Shown in pieces: positions 9,215 through 18,220 of a stretch of 64,000 nt of DNA. Position numbers and translations under genes: made by a program. Position 1 is the stretch's first letter; every line of letters starts with the position of its first letter. The notes under the pieces are model-generated. The model worked only from the letters and a program-made list of their open reading frames with translations. It did no database searches and was not told the DNA's origin. This stretch comes from SLDF01 sp964537925 (GTDB lineage Bacteria; Bacteroidota; Bacteroidia; Chitinophagales; Saprospiraceae), in assembly GCA_964537925.1 (NCBI GenBank), contig CAZICV010000004.1:340918-404917 (forward strand), written 5' to 3'.

Positions 9215-11302
9215 CTATTCATCATCGGCTTCGTCCCGGATCTCTGCAGGCGGTACTGCTTCCTCCTGCAAGTCATCGCCGGGCTCCGGTACAGTAGCAT
9301 CGGGCCGAATCTCCCCTTCCACCGGGGCCGGGGCAGCTACGGCCAACACCTCTTCGACCCAGCAAAGTTCGCTTAGCTCCAGCGCTGAAGCCGGGCGCTC
9401 CGCAAAAAGCCAGTTAAATCCCTGGAGCCTCAGCGCCTTGTGATCCGTACTCCCCATCGGCAGGAATTTGCCTGCGGGATGATCGTAAAACCTGATCTTG
9501 TCCAGTTTCTTTTCTGCAAAGAAAAGCCTCATCCTGCTGCACTGCTTCTGGTTGACGCCGCTGTATGCACCGCTCTCGTCCGTCACGTAGTAAATGGTCT
9601 CTGCATTGCCTGTCACAAGCGCCTCGGAGATACTTCCTTCCGAAAAGAACACATTGACCTCCTTCCCTCTGATCTGGTCGTAATATTCCTCATTGGGTGT
9701 AGCCAGTATAAGCGCATTGCCGTTCAGGTCCATACGATCTACCTTCCGGGAACGGATCTGCAGATGCATAGTGTCTGCGCTGAACTGCGTGGAATCGGAC
9801 CACATGACCGGCGCCCCGAAGAAATGAAATATCGAATCCCTGGAGTCAAAGTACAGGGAGTCGCATATACCCCTGAGATCACTCTTGTATATCCGTACCT
9901 GGTGATAAGCCAGGATAAAGCGGGGGACTTCTTCCTTTTCTTCGCCGGGTGCGAGCGGAGGTTGCACGCAGTATGGCGCTGTCTTGCGTTCCTTTACGAG
10001 TGACGGCAGTATAGCCTCTACAAATACTTCCGGCTTGTCTGTCCTGTGCAGGATCGAGTCGGGAGACCGGGATGTGCTATCGGCAGGCTGACTGAATGAA
10101 AGTAAGGTATCCGCTGCTACAAACAGCGTATCCGTCTCCAGTATGATCATCAGGACCGGCCTGCATCCCCAGGCTTTGATGTAGTTGGTCGCCTGGTCAT
10201 AATCCGCGCTCTCTGTCAGTATCTGTATGTTCTGTACAGTGTCTTTCCAGTAGACCTTGCCTTCGGCACGACCCAGGCCCGAGGCATCGTCATAGTCCAC
10301 CAGGTCCGCCTCAAGGACACTGGCATCCTCGTATATGACCGTACGGTCGGGGCTCTTGAACCGCCCGGATTTGCGGTCATACAATAGCGTCTCTCCCTTA
10401 GCCTGGCGCTTTTCATCTTTGTAGATGGCATTGCCGTGAAGTTCTATCTGGTCGGTCTGCTCGAAAAAGATCATTCGGTCCGCCGTAGCAACTTTATCCC
10501 CTTCTTCAAAGAGGCTCTCGCCTTCCAGCAGGATCTCCTTGCGCGCACCGTCATATGTGATACGATTGGCCCTGGAGCGCTGCGTCTCACTGCGGTACTG
10601 TGGATTCTTGTCAAATACTGCAAACTTCTCATCTACCTTGTAGTAGCCACCCTCTGTATAGATCTGGCCGTCTTCGTACCGGATGATGGTAGGCGCTCTG
10701 AAAAAAGCGGTATTCGACGCTGTATTATACTGGAGTTCTTCGGTCCGCAGGTTGAACTCCGGGTCCACCACAAGCACACTGTCGCGGAAGAAAGCGTCGT
10801 CCGTCTGCACATGGTAGCTGCCCTGGCGGCTCTTGAGATAAGTCTTTCCATTGGTCAAGGTAGCTCCCGTAAAATAGGTCGCTATCTTGGTAGCCACATC
10901 ATAGCGCATTCGTTCCGTATAGAGGCGCTGATCCCGGTTTTGCAGGACGACCCGGTTTTCCAGGTCGGCTATACGGGTATAACCGTCGTAGTAGAGCCGA
11001 TCCCCGAATATATTGAGCGTATCCCCCTGCCTGATCACTACATTGCCGTGGGCGCGTACGATCTTGCCCTCGATGGTACCATAGTCGCAGAAGATGGTGA
11101 TATCGTCGTGGCGGATCACTACATCGCCTTCAAACTGGTCTATCTCCTTGTCTTTCTGAACGATCTTGGTCGCCTTCAGCATGAACAGGACCTGCACATT
11201 GCCCGACTCCACTAAGGCCGTATCCGTCTGTGCCGTGGCAGGCTGCCACAACAAACACCAGCACAAGACGGCAAACAATCCTATTTTTCTGCTATGCGAC
11301 AC
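9215..11302 (-). CDS. OstA-like protein (LptA/LptD N-terminal beta-jellyroll family)
   Basis: A 695-residue exported protein with signal peptide MSHSRKIGLFAVLCWCLLWQ to about residue 24. The first 450 residues are repeats of the OstA/LptA strand pattern, for example EGDVVIRHDDITIFCDYGTI, AHGNVVIRQGDTLNIFGDRL and LHGNAIYKDEKRQAKGETLL. These stack into the beta-jellyroll groove that shields lipid A chains in LPS transport. The acidic, proline-rich C-terminus is probably disordered. A role in LPS transport across the periplasm follows from the family and is not proven for the long Bacteroidota OstA-like proteins. It is the second gene of an operon, starting 6 nt after the FAD oxidoreductase stop. 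Confidence 0.85.
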   Translation of the reverse strand: MSHSRKIGLFAVLCWCLLWQPATAQTDTALVESGNVQVLFMLKATKIVQKDKEIDQFEGDVVIRHDDITIFCDYGTIEGKIVRAHGNVVIRQGDTLNIFGDRLYYDGYTRIADLENRVVLQNRDQRLYTERMRYDVATKIATYFTGATLTNGKTYLKSRQGSYHVQTDDAFFRDSVLVVDPEFNLRTEELQYNTASNTAFFRAPTIIRYEDGQIYTEGGYYKVDEKFAVFDKNPQYRSETQRSRANRITYDGARKEILLEGESLFEEGDKVATADRMIFFEQTDQIELHGNAIYKDEKRQAKGETLLYDRKSGRFKSPDRTVIYEDASVLEADLVDYDDASGLGRAEGKVYWKDTVQNIQILTESADYDQATNYIKAWGCRPVLMIILETDTLFVAADTLLSFSQPADSTSRSPDSILHRTDKPEVFVEAILPSLVKERKTAPYCVQPPLAPGEEKEEVPRFILAYHQVRIYKSDLRGICDSLYFDSRDSIFHFFGAPVMWSDSTQFSADTMHLQIRSRKVDRMDLNGNALILATPNEEYYDQIRGKEVNVFFSEGSISEALVTGNAETIYYVTDESGAYSGVNQKQCSRMRLFFAEKKLDKIRFYDHPAGKFLPMGSTDHKALRLQGFNWLFAERPASALELSELCWVEEVLAVAAPAPVEGEIRPDATVPEPGDDLQEEAVPPAEIRDEADDE

Positions 11303-11308
11303 GATGAC

Positions 11309-12463
11309 TTATAACGCTGTTAATACCTGATCGCGTACCATACCGGCTGCACGCATACCTACGAGCGACCCTATGGCTACGCCCATGCCTCCCATACGGA
11401 CTGCCACACCGGTCCTGGGTGTGAGGCAGGATATGATCGGGCGCTTCTGCGGGCCTATGCCCAGTATACCGCTCCAGGACTGGCTGATGATATAGTCTTT
11501 GCCAGGCAATACATGCTTGTCCAGGATCTGGCCAAGCGCCTCGCGTATCATCGCCGTTTCGCCAAAGTGATCCGTACGCTCCGTATCCGGCGACAGGTGC
11601 CTGCCCCCGCCGATCAGCACTCGGTCTCCGACCGGCCTAAAATAATAGTAGCCCCGATCCATATGCACACCGCTCCTGAGTTGCAGGCCGGCTATGGGCT
11701 CCGTGATCAGCACCTGGTTGCGGGCAGGCGTCACTTCCAGGTGCGGGAGCAACCTCGGTGTAAATCCATTGGTAGCAAGCAACAGAAAACCTGTCCTGAG
11801 CGTGCCCGCAGTCGTCTCCAGCAGCACCACCCTGTCCTGCTCAGACCAGCCTGACAGCTCTACACCGAAATATACCTGGATACCTGCATGACGGGCCTGG
11901 TCCAACAAAGAGGCCATCATAAGACCGGGGTGCAAAAGACCTTCGTAGCGGTTACGGATAGCTCCGGCAAACCCCGTCAGCCCCTCTTCCGCGAGCCTCG
12001 CAGGCGCCTCCTCATAGACCTCATTCAATCCCAGCAGGGCAGACAGGCGATCATTCCAGGTGGACAGCCGGTCCAGGCAGCGCTGGTACATAACCGCCTC
12101 TTCGAACACTTCGAGTCCGCCGGCATCCGCATACGCCATCGTTGTGCCCGGTACCCGGCGGCGCAACAACTGCAGGCCTTCCCATCTCATCCTGACGGTT
12201 TCCAGGACGACATCTGTCCCCGAGGTATCCTCATCGTCCATCAGTTCAGACAGACTACCAAAGCAAGCAAAACCCGCATTCCGGGTACTGGCGCCTTCGG
12301 GCAGCACACCCCGCTCAATCACCTGTATACGCGCATCCGGCAACATCTCCCTGAGCGCCAGGGCCGTACTCAGACCTACTATACCGGCTCCCAGTATAGT
12401 GACGTCCGTCTCCTTCCACCAAAGGTCGCTTTCCCAGTAACTCGGCCGGTACAGATCTTTCAT
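11309..12463 (-). CDS. FAD-dependent oxidoreductase (DAO family)
   Basis: A 384-residue cytoplasmic flavoprotein. The Rossmann motif VTILGAGIVGLSTALAL near residues 21-37 binds FAD. ERGVLPEGASTRNAGFACFG is the typical second FAD contact of glycine-oxidase/D-amino-acid-oxidase relatives. The C-terminal GILGIGPQKRPIISC and RMGGMGVAIGSLVG close the family fold. The amine substrate is unknown. It is the first gene of the operon with the OstA-like gene. The link between the two is not obvious and may only reflect shared expression. The start codon lies 7 nt after a promoter box. Confidence 0.85.
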   Translation of the reverse strand: MKDLYRPSYWESDLWWKETDVTILGAGIVGLSTALALREMLPDARIQVIERGVLPEGASTRNAGFACFGSLSELMDDEDTSGTDVVLETVRMRWEGLQLLRRRVPGTTMAYADAGGLEVFEEAVMYQRCLDRLSTWNDRLSALLGLNEVYEEAPARLAEEGLTGFAGAIRNRYEGLLHPGLMMASLLDQARHAGIQVYFGVELSGWSEQDRVVLLETTAGTLRTGFLLLATNGFTPRLLPHLEVTPARNQVLITEPIAGLQLRSGVHMDRGYYYFRPVGDRVLIGGGRHLSPDTERTDHFGETAMIREALGQILDKHVLPGKDYIISQSWSGILGIGPQKRPIISCLTPRTGVAVRMGGMGVAIGSLVGMRAAGMVRDQVLTAL

Positions 12464-12470
12464 TGCGGCA

Positions 12471-12478
12471 CAAAGATA
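12471..12478 (-). promoter_or_regulatory. -7 box of the oxidoreductase/OstA-like operon
   Basis: On the minus strand this reads TATCTTTG, 7 nt before the ATG at 12463. If used, transcription begins only a few nt before, or at, the start codon. No clear -33 element is seen. Confidence 0.55.
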
Positions 12479-12535
12479 TTCTTATTTGGGCCAATGATCC
12501 CTTCCGAAACGGGTGAGCGGATCAGAGAAACTTGC

Positions 12536-12543
12536 TATTTTTG
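12536..12543 (+). promoter_or_regulatory. -7 box of the DUF4293 gene
   Basis: TATTTTTG lies 28 nt before the DUF4293 ATG and is divergent from the oxidoreductase promoter. No good -33 element is visible. Confidence 0.5.
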
Positions 12544-12571
12544 GCCGCTTAACTACTGTACAAACTGTGTC

Positions 12572-13048
12572 ATGATCCAGCGCATCCAGACCCTTTACCT
12601 CCTGATCGGCAGTATCTGCCTGTTTTTGCTTATACCTGATTTCAGCCCTTTCGGGACACTGGACACGCACTCAGACACGGTGCTGGCGGCGGCCACGGAT
12701 ACAGGATTCGCCGACGGTATCTTCACCGTGAGCGACCACCTTCTGCTGCTGTTAGCCGTACTGGCTGGAGGCGTGATCGCCCTGGCAGCTATCTTTCTCT
12801 ACAACAACCGTTCACTTCAGGCCAAGCTGGTATCTGTATTCGTACTACTGGCTACCATCACCGGTATCCTGGGCGGCTATCTCCTGTACAAAGACGTAGA
12901 GCGCATCCGCAGCCTGACCGATGCCAGCAGCTTTGGTTTCGGATTCGGCAGTATACTGCCGCTTACCGCAGCTTTACTCGGCTACCTGGCCCTGCGCAAT
13001 ATCCGCAAAGACGACAAGATCGTAAGGTCTATGGACCGGCTGAGATAA
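12572..13048 (+). CDS. DUF4293 family membrane protein
   Basis: A 158-residue integral membrane protein. The N-terminus MIQRIQTLYLLIGSICLFLL is the hallmark of the DUF4293 family, which I know only from Bacteroidota. Four hydrophobic segments (about 6-22, 48-68, 78-100 and 115-140) with a short periplasmic loop between the first two agree with it. The function is unknown. The open frame extends far upstream, but only as a shadow of the oxidoreductase on the other strand. The ATG at 12572 restores the family N-terminus and sits downstream of a promoter box. Confidence 0.88.
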   Translation: MIQRIQTLYLLIGSICLFLLIPDFSPFGTLDTHSDTVLAAATDTGFADGIFTVSDHLLLLLAVLAGGVIALAAIFLYNNRSLQAKLVSVFVLLATITGILGGYLLYKDVERIRSLTDASSFGFGFGSILPLTAALLGYLALRNIRKDDKIVRSMDRLR

Positions 13049-13482
13049 TCGCCTGCCCGATGTAGACCGCAGAAAACTTTCCCGGGTATAGTCCGGCTGC
13101 CCGTCCATTGCTTTTCTCTTCTTTTTTCGCTATATTTAACTTAGGCGGACGATGCTGCATCGTACTGCCGCATCATCCTTGTAGGCCCGGGAAGTGATCC
13201 TACCATACCAGTAGCAAACCCCAGTCAGATCTCCAGCCTGTGGCCCCCTGGGCGGCAATACCAGGAGCCCGGTATACACATTCTCCAACTTCCGGCCCGG
13301 AAGCCGGTCTTTTGAGATCCTTTCACGACAGGTGTATCTACGCCTCACAAGCAGTATATCCCGCAAGCCGGGCCGTAGCAAATACGTATAGGATTCAATT
13401 CATACGCGATCGGCACTGCGTAGTTTCACCTTGTTTCCATTTTCAAAACCAGTGAGCCAAAAGTAATCGAGATAATGTCGTC

Positions 13483-13522
13483 GTGTTTTTAATTTTTAAC
13501 AGATAATCGAAATTAAAAACAC
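13483..13522. repeat. perfect 13-bp inverted repeat, 14-nt loop
   Basis: GTGTTTTTAATTT at 13483-13495 is exactly reversed and complemented at 13510-13522. It could be a weak hairpin or a protein-binding site. There is no GC stem, so a terminator is unlikely. Confidence 0.7.
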
Positions 13523-13636
13523 TCTAATTCAAGCAAACAATATTCAATGTGTTGATTATCAATAATTTATAATGCAAACAAATCCATATTATCTTTGTAT
13601 CAAAATATCATTTGCGCTAAAACCGCATTTTTCAGA

Positions 13637-13716
13637 GCGTATATTTACGCACATGCATTGCGTATTTTTACTTAATTTTAGCGTATAAATACGTAATGTA
13701 CTGGCAGCAATTACGC
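13637..13716. promoter_or_regulatory. array of GCGTA/TACGC half-sites upstream of the two-component operon
   Basis: GCGTA occurs at 13637, 13660 and 13681, spaced 23 and 21 bp (about two helical turns). Complementary TACGC/TACGT partners lie at 13646, 13690 and 13712. The first and third units are near-palindromes of the form GCGTATWWWTACG. The array ends about 20 bp before the -7 box at 13735, a position fitting an activator; the regulator encoded at 15517 is an obvious candidate. Confidence 0.5.
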
Positions 13717-13734
13717 CTTATCGACTGCGGGAAA

Positions 13735-13742
13735 TATATTTG
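13735..13742 (+). promoter_or_regulatory. -7 box of the signalling operon
   Basis: TATATTTG lies 22 nt before the ATG at 13765 and overlaps the small palindrome TTTGATcgaATCAAA (13739-13753). No -33 TTTG is present, which suits an activator-dependent promoter. Confidence 0.55.
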
Positions 13743-13764
13743 ATCGAATCAAATTTTAACTGCT

Positions 13765-14103
13765 ATGTCAACCTTACACGGAGAATTCATCAGTAAAGAA
13801 GAGGCAGATACGCTGACAGGCAACTACGTTTCAACGGCGCCCACCGGGGCCACCGAATCGGTGTTGTTCAGCAAAAGCCTGGTCACCGATTTGCTGGCTC
13901 AGTCCGGCACGCACGGACTGAGGGTCAGTTTTGCGCGGGACTCTTCAGGAATACTGACTGTAGTGCTCTATGCAGCCGATGAGGGCGGCGCTCCAATCAC
14001 GGAGGTGTCTTCATCGAAGGCATTGGGTGAGCAAGAACCGACACCTGTGGCGCTCATTCTTGAACACGGTGTGCGATGTCCGCCATTCTGTCCTACTGAG
14101 TAA
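13765..14103 (+). CDS. small conserved-looking protein with C-terminal CPPxC motif
   Basis: A 112-residue soluble protein with no signal peptide or membrane span. It ends with GVRCPPFCPTE, a CPPxC tail that I associate with small uncharacterised Bacteroidota proteins; the two cysteines could bind metal or form a disulfide. The body has alternating strands (LRVSFARDSSGILTVVLYAADE). It is the first gene of the operon, 3 nt before the membrane protein gene, so it is likely part of the same signalling unit. I cannot assign a function. Confidence 0.7.
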   Translation: MSTLHGEFISKEEADTLTGNYVSTAPTGATESVLFSKSLVTDLLAQSGTHGLRVSFARDSSGILTVVLYAADEGGAPITEVSSSKALGEQEPTPVALILEHGVRCPPFCPTE

Positions 14104-14106
14104 TCT

Positions 14107-14757
14107 ATGACCCAGGTGCAGGTATTTGACAGCCTGTTTGTGTTGAGCAACCTGATTGTACTCATCGCCATTAATGGGTACAATCAGGCTGCTTTTCAAA
14201 AAAGATTAATGCAAGGCATTGTATTGCTGGACCTGATCGCCGAAATGCCCCAGATCGTCAATGCCGAATACCGCTTTCTTTCGCTGGACCAGATCTTTTT
14301 CATCCGCAATAGCTACACCATTGCTTTCACCTGCCTGCTCACCGTGTTTTTCTCCGGTATTATCAAACTGCCGCGCGCTAGACCATTTGTGCTGCTCTCG
14401 GGTGCCTTGATCGTACTGACAGGGCTATTGCGCTTCAGTTGGACCAACGACGATTCTTTTACACTGACGACCATGAGTATCTGGATACTTGTCTGCGGCT
14501 TCCTGTACCTGTACTCCCGGTTTGACGAGCTCAATCCCAGCGACGTCACCAGAGAATACATCTTCTGGTTTGTAGCGGGTATGGTGTTCTATTACTTTGC
14601 CAACCAGTTTCGCTTCATTTCGCTGAAATACCTCGTTGATAACCCTCCCGACAACCTTCTGATCACGATCGGTATCATCCACAACCTCACGTACCTGGTC
14701 AAAAACATCATTTTCTGTGTACCTATGTTCTTAGCACGTTCATGGAACTTCAAATAA
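14107..14757 (+). CDS. multi-span membrane protein upstream of histidine kinase
   Basis: A 216-residue membrane protein with about six or seven hydrophobic segments (near 8-24, 35-48, 68-86, 93-112, 123-140, 150-168 and 185-205) joined by short loops. No known domain is recognised. Its reading frame overlaps the kinase gene by 16 nt, so the two are translationally coupled. This suggests that it supplies the membrane sensor the short kinase lacks. It is probably a separate sensory subunit, which is inference from context. Confidence 0.75.
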   Translation: MTQVQVFDSLFVLSNLIVLIAINGYNQAAFQKRLMQGIVLLDLIAEMPQIVNAEYRFLSLDQIFFIRNSYTIAFTCLLTVFFSGIIKLPRARPFVLLSGALIVLTGLLRFSWTNDDSFTLTTMSIWILVCGFLYLYSRFDELNPSDVTREYIFWFVAGMVFYYFANQFRFISLKYLVDNPPDNLLITIGIIHNLTYLVKNIIFCVPMFLARSWNFK

Positions 14758-15539
14758 TAATCGGTGGCACCCTGGTGCTTGTGCTGGTGGTGACACTGGC
14801 ACTGGTCTTTATGTGGATGTATCACAGCAAATGGCGCAGGAAGCAACTGGAACTGTCTGATATCAAGGAACGCTACCTGCATGACCTGCTCAGGGCCAAT
14901 ATAGACGGTACAGAACTGGAACGCCGGCGCATCGCCATGGAACTGCACGACGGCATCGCAGCAGACGTATCCACCGCACTGCTGTACCTGCGCAGCTACC
15001 GCTCCGAGACCGAACGCCCGGAAGATGATCTTCAGAGAATAGAAGACATCATACATCTGTCCGCCGGCAATATCCGCTCTCTTTCTCACCAGATGGTCCC
15101 CCTGATGCTGGACAGGAAAGGGCTGCGGGCAGCGATGGGACAACTCACCGAACAGTTTGGCCGCTCTGTATCCTGCCCCGTCACACTTTCGTTTGAACAG
15201 GAAAGCATCCTCAGCAAAGAGCAGGCGCTCCACCTGTACCGCGTGGTACAGGAGCTTCTGCAGAATATCCGCAAACACGGCCATCCGCAAAGCATACACC
15301 TGCAACACCAGCCCGCGCCCGGCGGAGAGGAGTGCTTCACACTATCCTATACAGGCCGGCCTTTCTCCCAGGCTGACTGGGACCTGGCCAAACAGCAATC
15401 GCAGGGACTGGGCCTTAAGAATATCGAATCCAGGGTCAAGATGATCCCGGGGCGTATGCAGATCGAACTGGTCCAGGCAACAGACCCGGTCCTGGCTGAC
15501 CATCAAATCACCATCTATGTTGAACGTAGCAGTCATTGA
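14742..15539 (+). CDS. sensor histidine kinase, HisKA_3 (NarL-class) type
   Basis: A 265-residue kinase with a single N-terminal membrane anchor (residues 5-26). The dimerisation/phosphoacceptor helix ELERRRIAMELHDGIAADVS has H69 in the RxxxELHD motif of the HisKA_3 family. The ATPase domain follows (HLYRVVQELLQNIRKHG, an N-box, and GLGLKNIESRVKMI, a G-box). It has no periplasmic sensor domain of its own. It overlaps the membrane gene upstream (16 nt) and the regulator downstream (23 nt), so the three are made together. Confidence 0.9.
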   Translation: MELQIIIGGTLVLVLVVTLALVFMWMYHSKWRRKQLELSDIKERYLHDLLRANIDGTELERRRIAMELHDGIAADVSTALLYLRSYRSETERPEDDLQRIEDIIHLSAGNIRSLSHQMVPLMLDRKGLRAAMGQLTEQFGRSVSCPVTLSFEQESILSKEQALHLYRVVQELLQNIRKHGHPQSIHLQHQPAPGGEECFTLSYTGRPFSQADWDLAKQQSQGLGLKNIESRVKMIPGRMQIELVQATDPVLADHQITIYVERSSH

Positions 15540-16170
15540 CGACCATCAGCTCTTCAGGGACGGGCTGACAGCGCTTCTCGAGAAGAAGGGGAGTTTCGGG
15601 CATGTATACGCTTTCTCCAGCGCCGAGGAGTACATCGATGTCATGCGTCAGATACAGGTCGATATTGCCATCATAGATATCGAGATGCCCGGCAGAAACG
15701 GTCTCGAGCTGAGCAAGCTGCTGGAAGAGAAAAAGCCGGCTATCCGCAAGATCATCGTCAGCATGCACAATGAGGAGGATATTATGATCGACGCCATCAA
15801 ATACGGTGTGATGGCCTATCTCCTCAAGACCAGTACACCGCACGAACTCTTCGATGCAATCGACTGTGTGCTGGCAGGCGATCTTTATTTCAACAACGAG
15901 ATCAAACTGGCATTCGTCAAGTCAGTCAGGGAAAAACTGGTCGCGCACCCGGGCAGACAGGAACAGGCTGTCGAACTTTCACAGGACGAAGTGGCCGTGC
16001 TGAGGGCGATCTGTGAAGAGAAGACCGCAGACGAGATCAGCAAATCACTGTTCAAAAGCAAGCGTACCATCGAAGGCATCAAGAACCGCCTCATGAAAAA
16101 AACGGAAGCAAAAAACCTGGCCGGGCTGGTCGTCTTCGCTATCAAAAACGGCCATTGGAGGATCGAGTAA
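15517..16170 (+). CDS. response regulator, NarL/LuxR family
   Basis: A 217-residue regulator. The receiver domain (1-120) has the acidic pair D8-D9, the phosphoacceptor D54 (AIIDIEMPGRNG) and the conserved lysine in YLLKTSTP. The C-terminal HTH (about 150-210) has the LuxR pattern SQDEVAVLRAICEEKTADEI...SKRTIEGIKNRLMKK. It is the cognate partner of the overlapping kinase and probably binds the GCGTA array in front of its own operon, although that is untested. Confidence 0.92.
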   Translation: MLNVAVIDDHQLFRDGLTALLEKKGSFGHVYAFSSAEEYIDVMRQIQVDIAIIDIEMPGRNGLELSKLLEEKKPAIRKIIVSMHNEEDIMIDAIKYGVMAYLLKTSTPHELFDAIDCVLAGDLYFNNEIKLAFVKSVREKLVAHPGRQEQAVELSQDEVAVLRAICEEKTADEISKSLFKSKRTIEGIKNRLMKKTEAKNLAGLVVFAIKNGHWRIE

Positions 16171-16189
16171 TCAGCCGGCCTCTCCCCCG

Positions 16190-17581
16190 CTACTTGTGCC
16201 AGGGCAACCGGTTGACACGCTCACCTACCCGGTATCCAAGCTCCAGCCCTTCTTCGGCGTCCATCCTGAAGTGTACCCCCAGCGGGATCCTGGATTCGGC
16301 ATTCTCCTCCGCCATACGGTAAAAATTGCTGAACGTGCGCGGAGTACTCTTGAACTCCGGACGCCCCTCGTGGCAACGATCCGTCATCCGGTAGTTGTAA
16401 CCGTATATACTGCTGAGAATGGCTGCAGACACCGCACCGAACGTCGCATGGCCCGATGGATATGCCGGGAAAGGCGGGGTAAAGAAATTGCCCGTACCAT
16501 CGGGGCACATCACCGTATTCCACTGTGTATCTCCCATGACCCGCCGGATATAGTCGATCGGCCGCTCGACATTGTGCCGGTACTTTTCGTGCCAGCAGCG
16601 TATGCCGGCATCACAAAGCCCCATGTTTAGTTTGGCATAGGTGTACGCAGCAATGTCCAAGGACACTTTCTGGTCCTGCACGATCTGGTTAGCGACTGCA
16701 ATCCATCTGCCTGCGGGTGTAAATGTCAGGATCGGGCAGTCATCGCTCCAGAACTCAGCTATCCAATTGTCTTCATACGTATCCGGGTCGGACAGGCCAC
16801 TCCTGATCTTATTGACCCGGTTGCGTACTTCCAGGGCCTGGACATAAAGCAGTGAGCCCGGGTCGTCTCCCTGCAACGGCGGGCGGACCCGGTCGTCTGC
16901 TGTCGCTGCGAAAGTCCTCACCTTACCCCAGTTGGGCAGCAGGGCCGGTGTAAAATCTGGGAACGTAGGCTGCCAGAGACCATGTCCGGAGGGCGGCACA
17001 TAAGCCGGATCATTATTGTTCAGGTAGCCCTCATGACCCTCGATATCCTGGCGGGACCATTCGTATACAGCGTCGGCGACCTGCTTGCCGAAAGCAACGG
17101 AACGATTGAATACATCCTGTCTCCTCTCTGCTGAAAACCGATCGTTGAGCGCTGATTCCAGCGCAAATATCTTCGCCTGCTGTACCGCAGGTGCGCCCGG
17201 AAAATATAGTGTGAAGGCACGGGCATACGCGGCGTTGAGGCAAGCAGGCCAGTGGTATTCCGCTGCAGGCTCTGCCGCAGGCACCCGGAGACCCAGGTAA
17301 TACCCAGAGAACGAGTTGAACTCATCAGCCATACCCGGCTGTACTGCTTCATACCCGGCCAGGCCGATATACGCTGCAGTCCGACCTGATACCGGGGGGC
17401 GATACCCCGGGGTGAAACGCTCGACTTCCAGGAAAAGCTCCATCCAGGCGAGTGCAGCACTGTTGTCAAAATCTGCAGTCCGGACCGAAACTACGGGATC
17501 CGGCAAGTCTTTCCGACAGGAGATCAGCCCCAATACACCCGACATAGCGAGTAAAAAGATCGTCAGTTTTCTTCGGTTCAT
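16190..17581 (-). CDS. vanadium-dependent haloperoxidase/PAP2-like phosphatase, lipoprotein
   Basis: A 463-residue lipoprotein from the ATG at 17581; a GTG at 17590 would add three residues. The signal peptide ends in lipobox LISC. The vanadate/phosphate-binding motifs of the haloperoxidase-acid phosphatase superfamily are present in order: KYRHNVERP (about 340), YPSGHATFG (about 375) and ESRIPLGVHFRMD near the C-terminus, which carries the catalytic histidine. It could act as a phosphatase or haloperoxidase at the outer face of a membrane; the sequence does not decide. It follows the lipoprotein gene at 17601-18116 closely (19 nt), so the two form an operon. Confidence 0.87.
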   Translation of the reverse strand: MNRRKLTIFLLAMSGVLGLISCRKDLPDPVVSVRTADFDNSAALAWMELFLEVERFTPGYRPPVSGRTAAYIGLAGYEAVQPGMADEFNSFSGYYLGLRVPAAEPAAEYHWPACLNAAYARAFTLYFPGAPAVQQAKIFALESALNDRFSAERRQDVFNRSVAFGKQVADAVYEWSRQDIEGHEGYLNNNDPAYVPPSGHGLWQPTFPDFTPALLPNWGKVRTFAATADDRVRPPLQGDDPGSLLYVQALEVRNRVNKIRSGLSDPDTYEDNWIAEFWSDDCPILTFTPAGRWIAVANQIVQDQKVSLDIAAYTYAKLNMGLCDAGIRCWHEKYRHNVERPIDYIRRVMGDTQWNTVMCPDGTGNFFTPPFPAYPSGHATFGAVSAAILSSIYGYNYRMTDRCHEGRPEFKSTPRTFSNFYRMAEENAESRIPLGVHFRMDAEEGLELGYRVGERVNRLPWHK

Positions 17582-17600
17582 CTTTAACACGGGTTAGTAG

Positions 17601-18116
17601 TCAGCGGCAAGGCGAGTTCTCAGCCTCCCTGAATGCTTGCCGAAGCTCCCGGAACTTCTTGTCATCCGACTGCTCGAGTTGTTCGAGTCTTTGGTTGATC
17701 CGGGCATTCACTTCTTCTATTTTCCGGGCGGCCGAACGTATCTCTTCGGAAAGGGAGCGGTCCCGGAGACCTGCGTCTGTGATCAGTTGCTGCAAAGAGG
17801 TATCCAATTCGGCATATGCTTCGAACATGCGGATAAGATCTGCATTGCGGATCGCTACCATATTGCGGCGTTCCGTATCCTTCATGTCGGCGGGGAGCTG
17901 CCGGCCCAGCGTAGCCGATACCGTATCCCAGATACTATCCGTCCGATGCCTGGCCTCTGCCAGCATGCAGTGCAGGGCTTTCTTCTCCGCAAGTAGAGCA
18001 GTGGTATCGCCATCCTGCTCGGACCGGCAAGCCGGTAGCCACAGCAGGGCCCAGCAAACGGCCAGTTGCCATACCCGTTGTACCAAATGGGCATGCTGCA
18101 TTCCGACTCTTTTCAT
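17601..18116 (-). CDS. hypothetical coiled-coil lipoprotein
   Basis: A 171-residue protein with a long signal peptide ending in lipobox WLPAC (C30). The mature part is highly charged and largely helical. The stretch near 120-165 (RSLSEEIRSAARKIEEVNARINQRLEQLEQ, in DNA 17640-17760) looks like a coiled coil. No family is recognised. It is co-transcribed with the haloperoxidase-like gene. A promoter box lies about 105 nt upstream. Confidence 0.72.
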   Translation of the reverse strand: MKRVGMQHAHLVQRVWQLAVCWALLWLPACRSEQDGDTTALLAEKKALHCMLAEARHRTDSIWDTVSATLGRQLPADMKDTERRNMVAIRNADLIRMFEAYAELDTSLQQLITDAGLRDRSLSEEIRSAARKIEEVNARINQRLEQLEQSDDKKFRELRQAFREAENSPCR

Positions 18117-18220
18117 GACATCACCATTTTCCGGTGCAAGATTATGGACACCTGCGCTGGATACAGGGCCAGGGTCTATTAAAATCTGCTTAAAATCGGG
18201 CGGGGGACCACTTTACCAGG

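Larger units (their letters stand above)
13049..13764. other. 716-bp intergenic region, regulatory, no gene
   Basis: No convincing coding sequence. The left 400 bp are ordinary in composition. From about 13460 the sequence becomes strikingly A+T-rich and holds an inverted repeat, an array of GCGTA-type sites and two TAnnTTTG boxes (13590-13597 and 13735-13742). It serves as the upstream region of the signalling operon starting at 13765. Confidence 0.6.

Noticed and set aside
11888..12571. Long plus-strand open frame upstream of the DUF4293 protein
   Set aside because: It lies antisense to the FAD oxidoreductase, whose family motifs are clear; only the part from the ATG at 12572 resembles a real protein.
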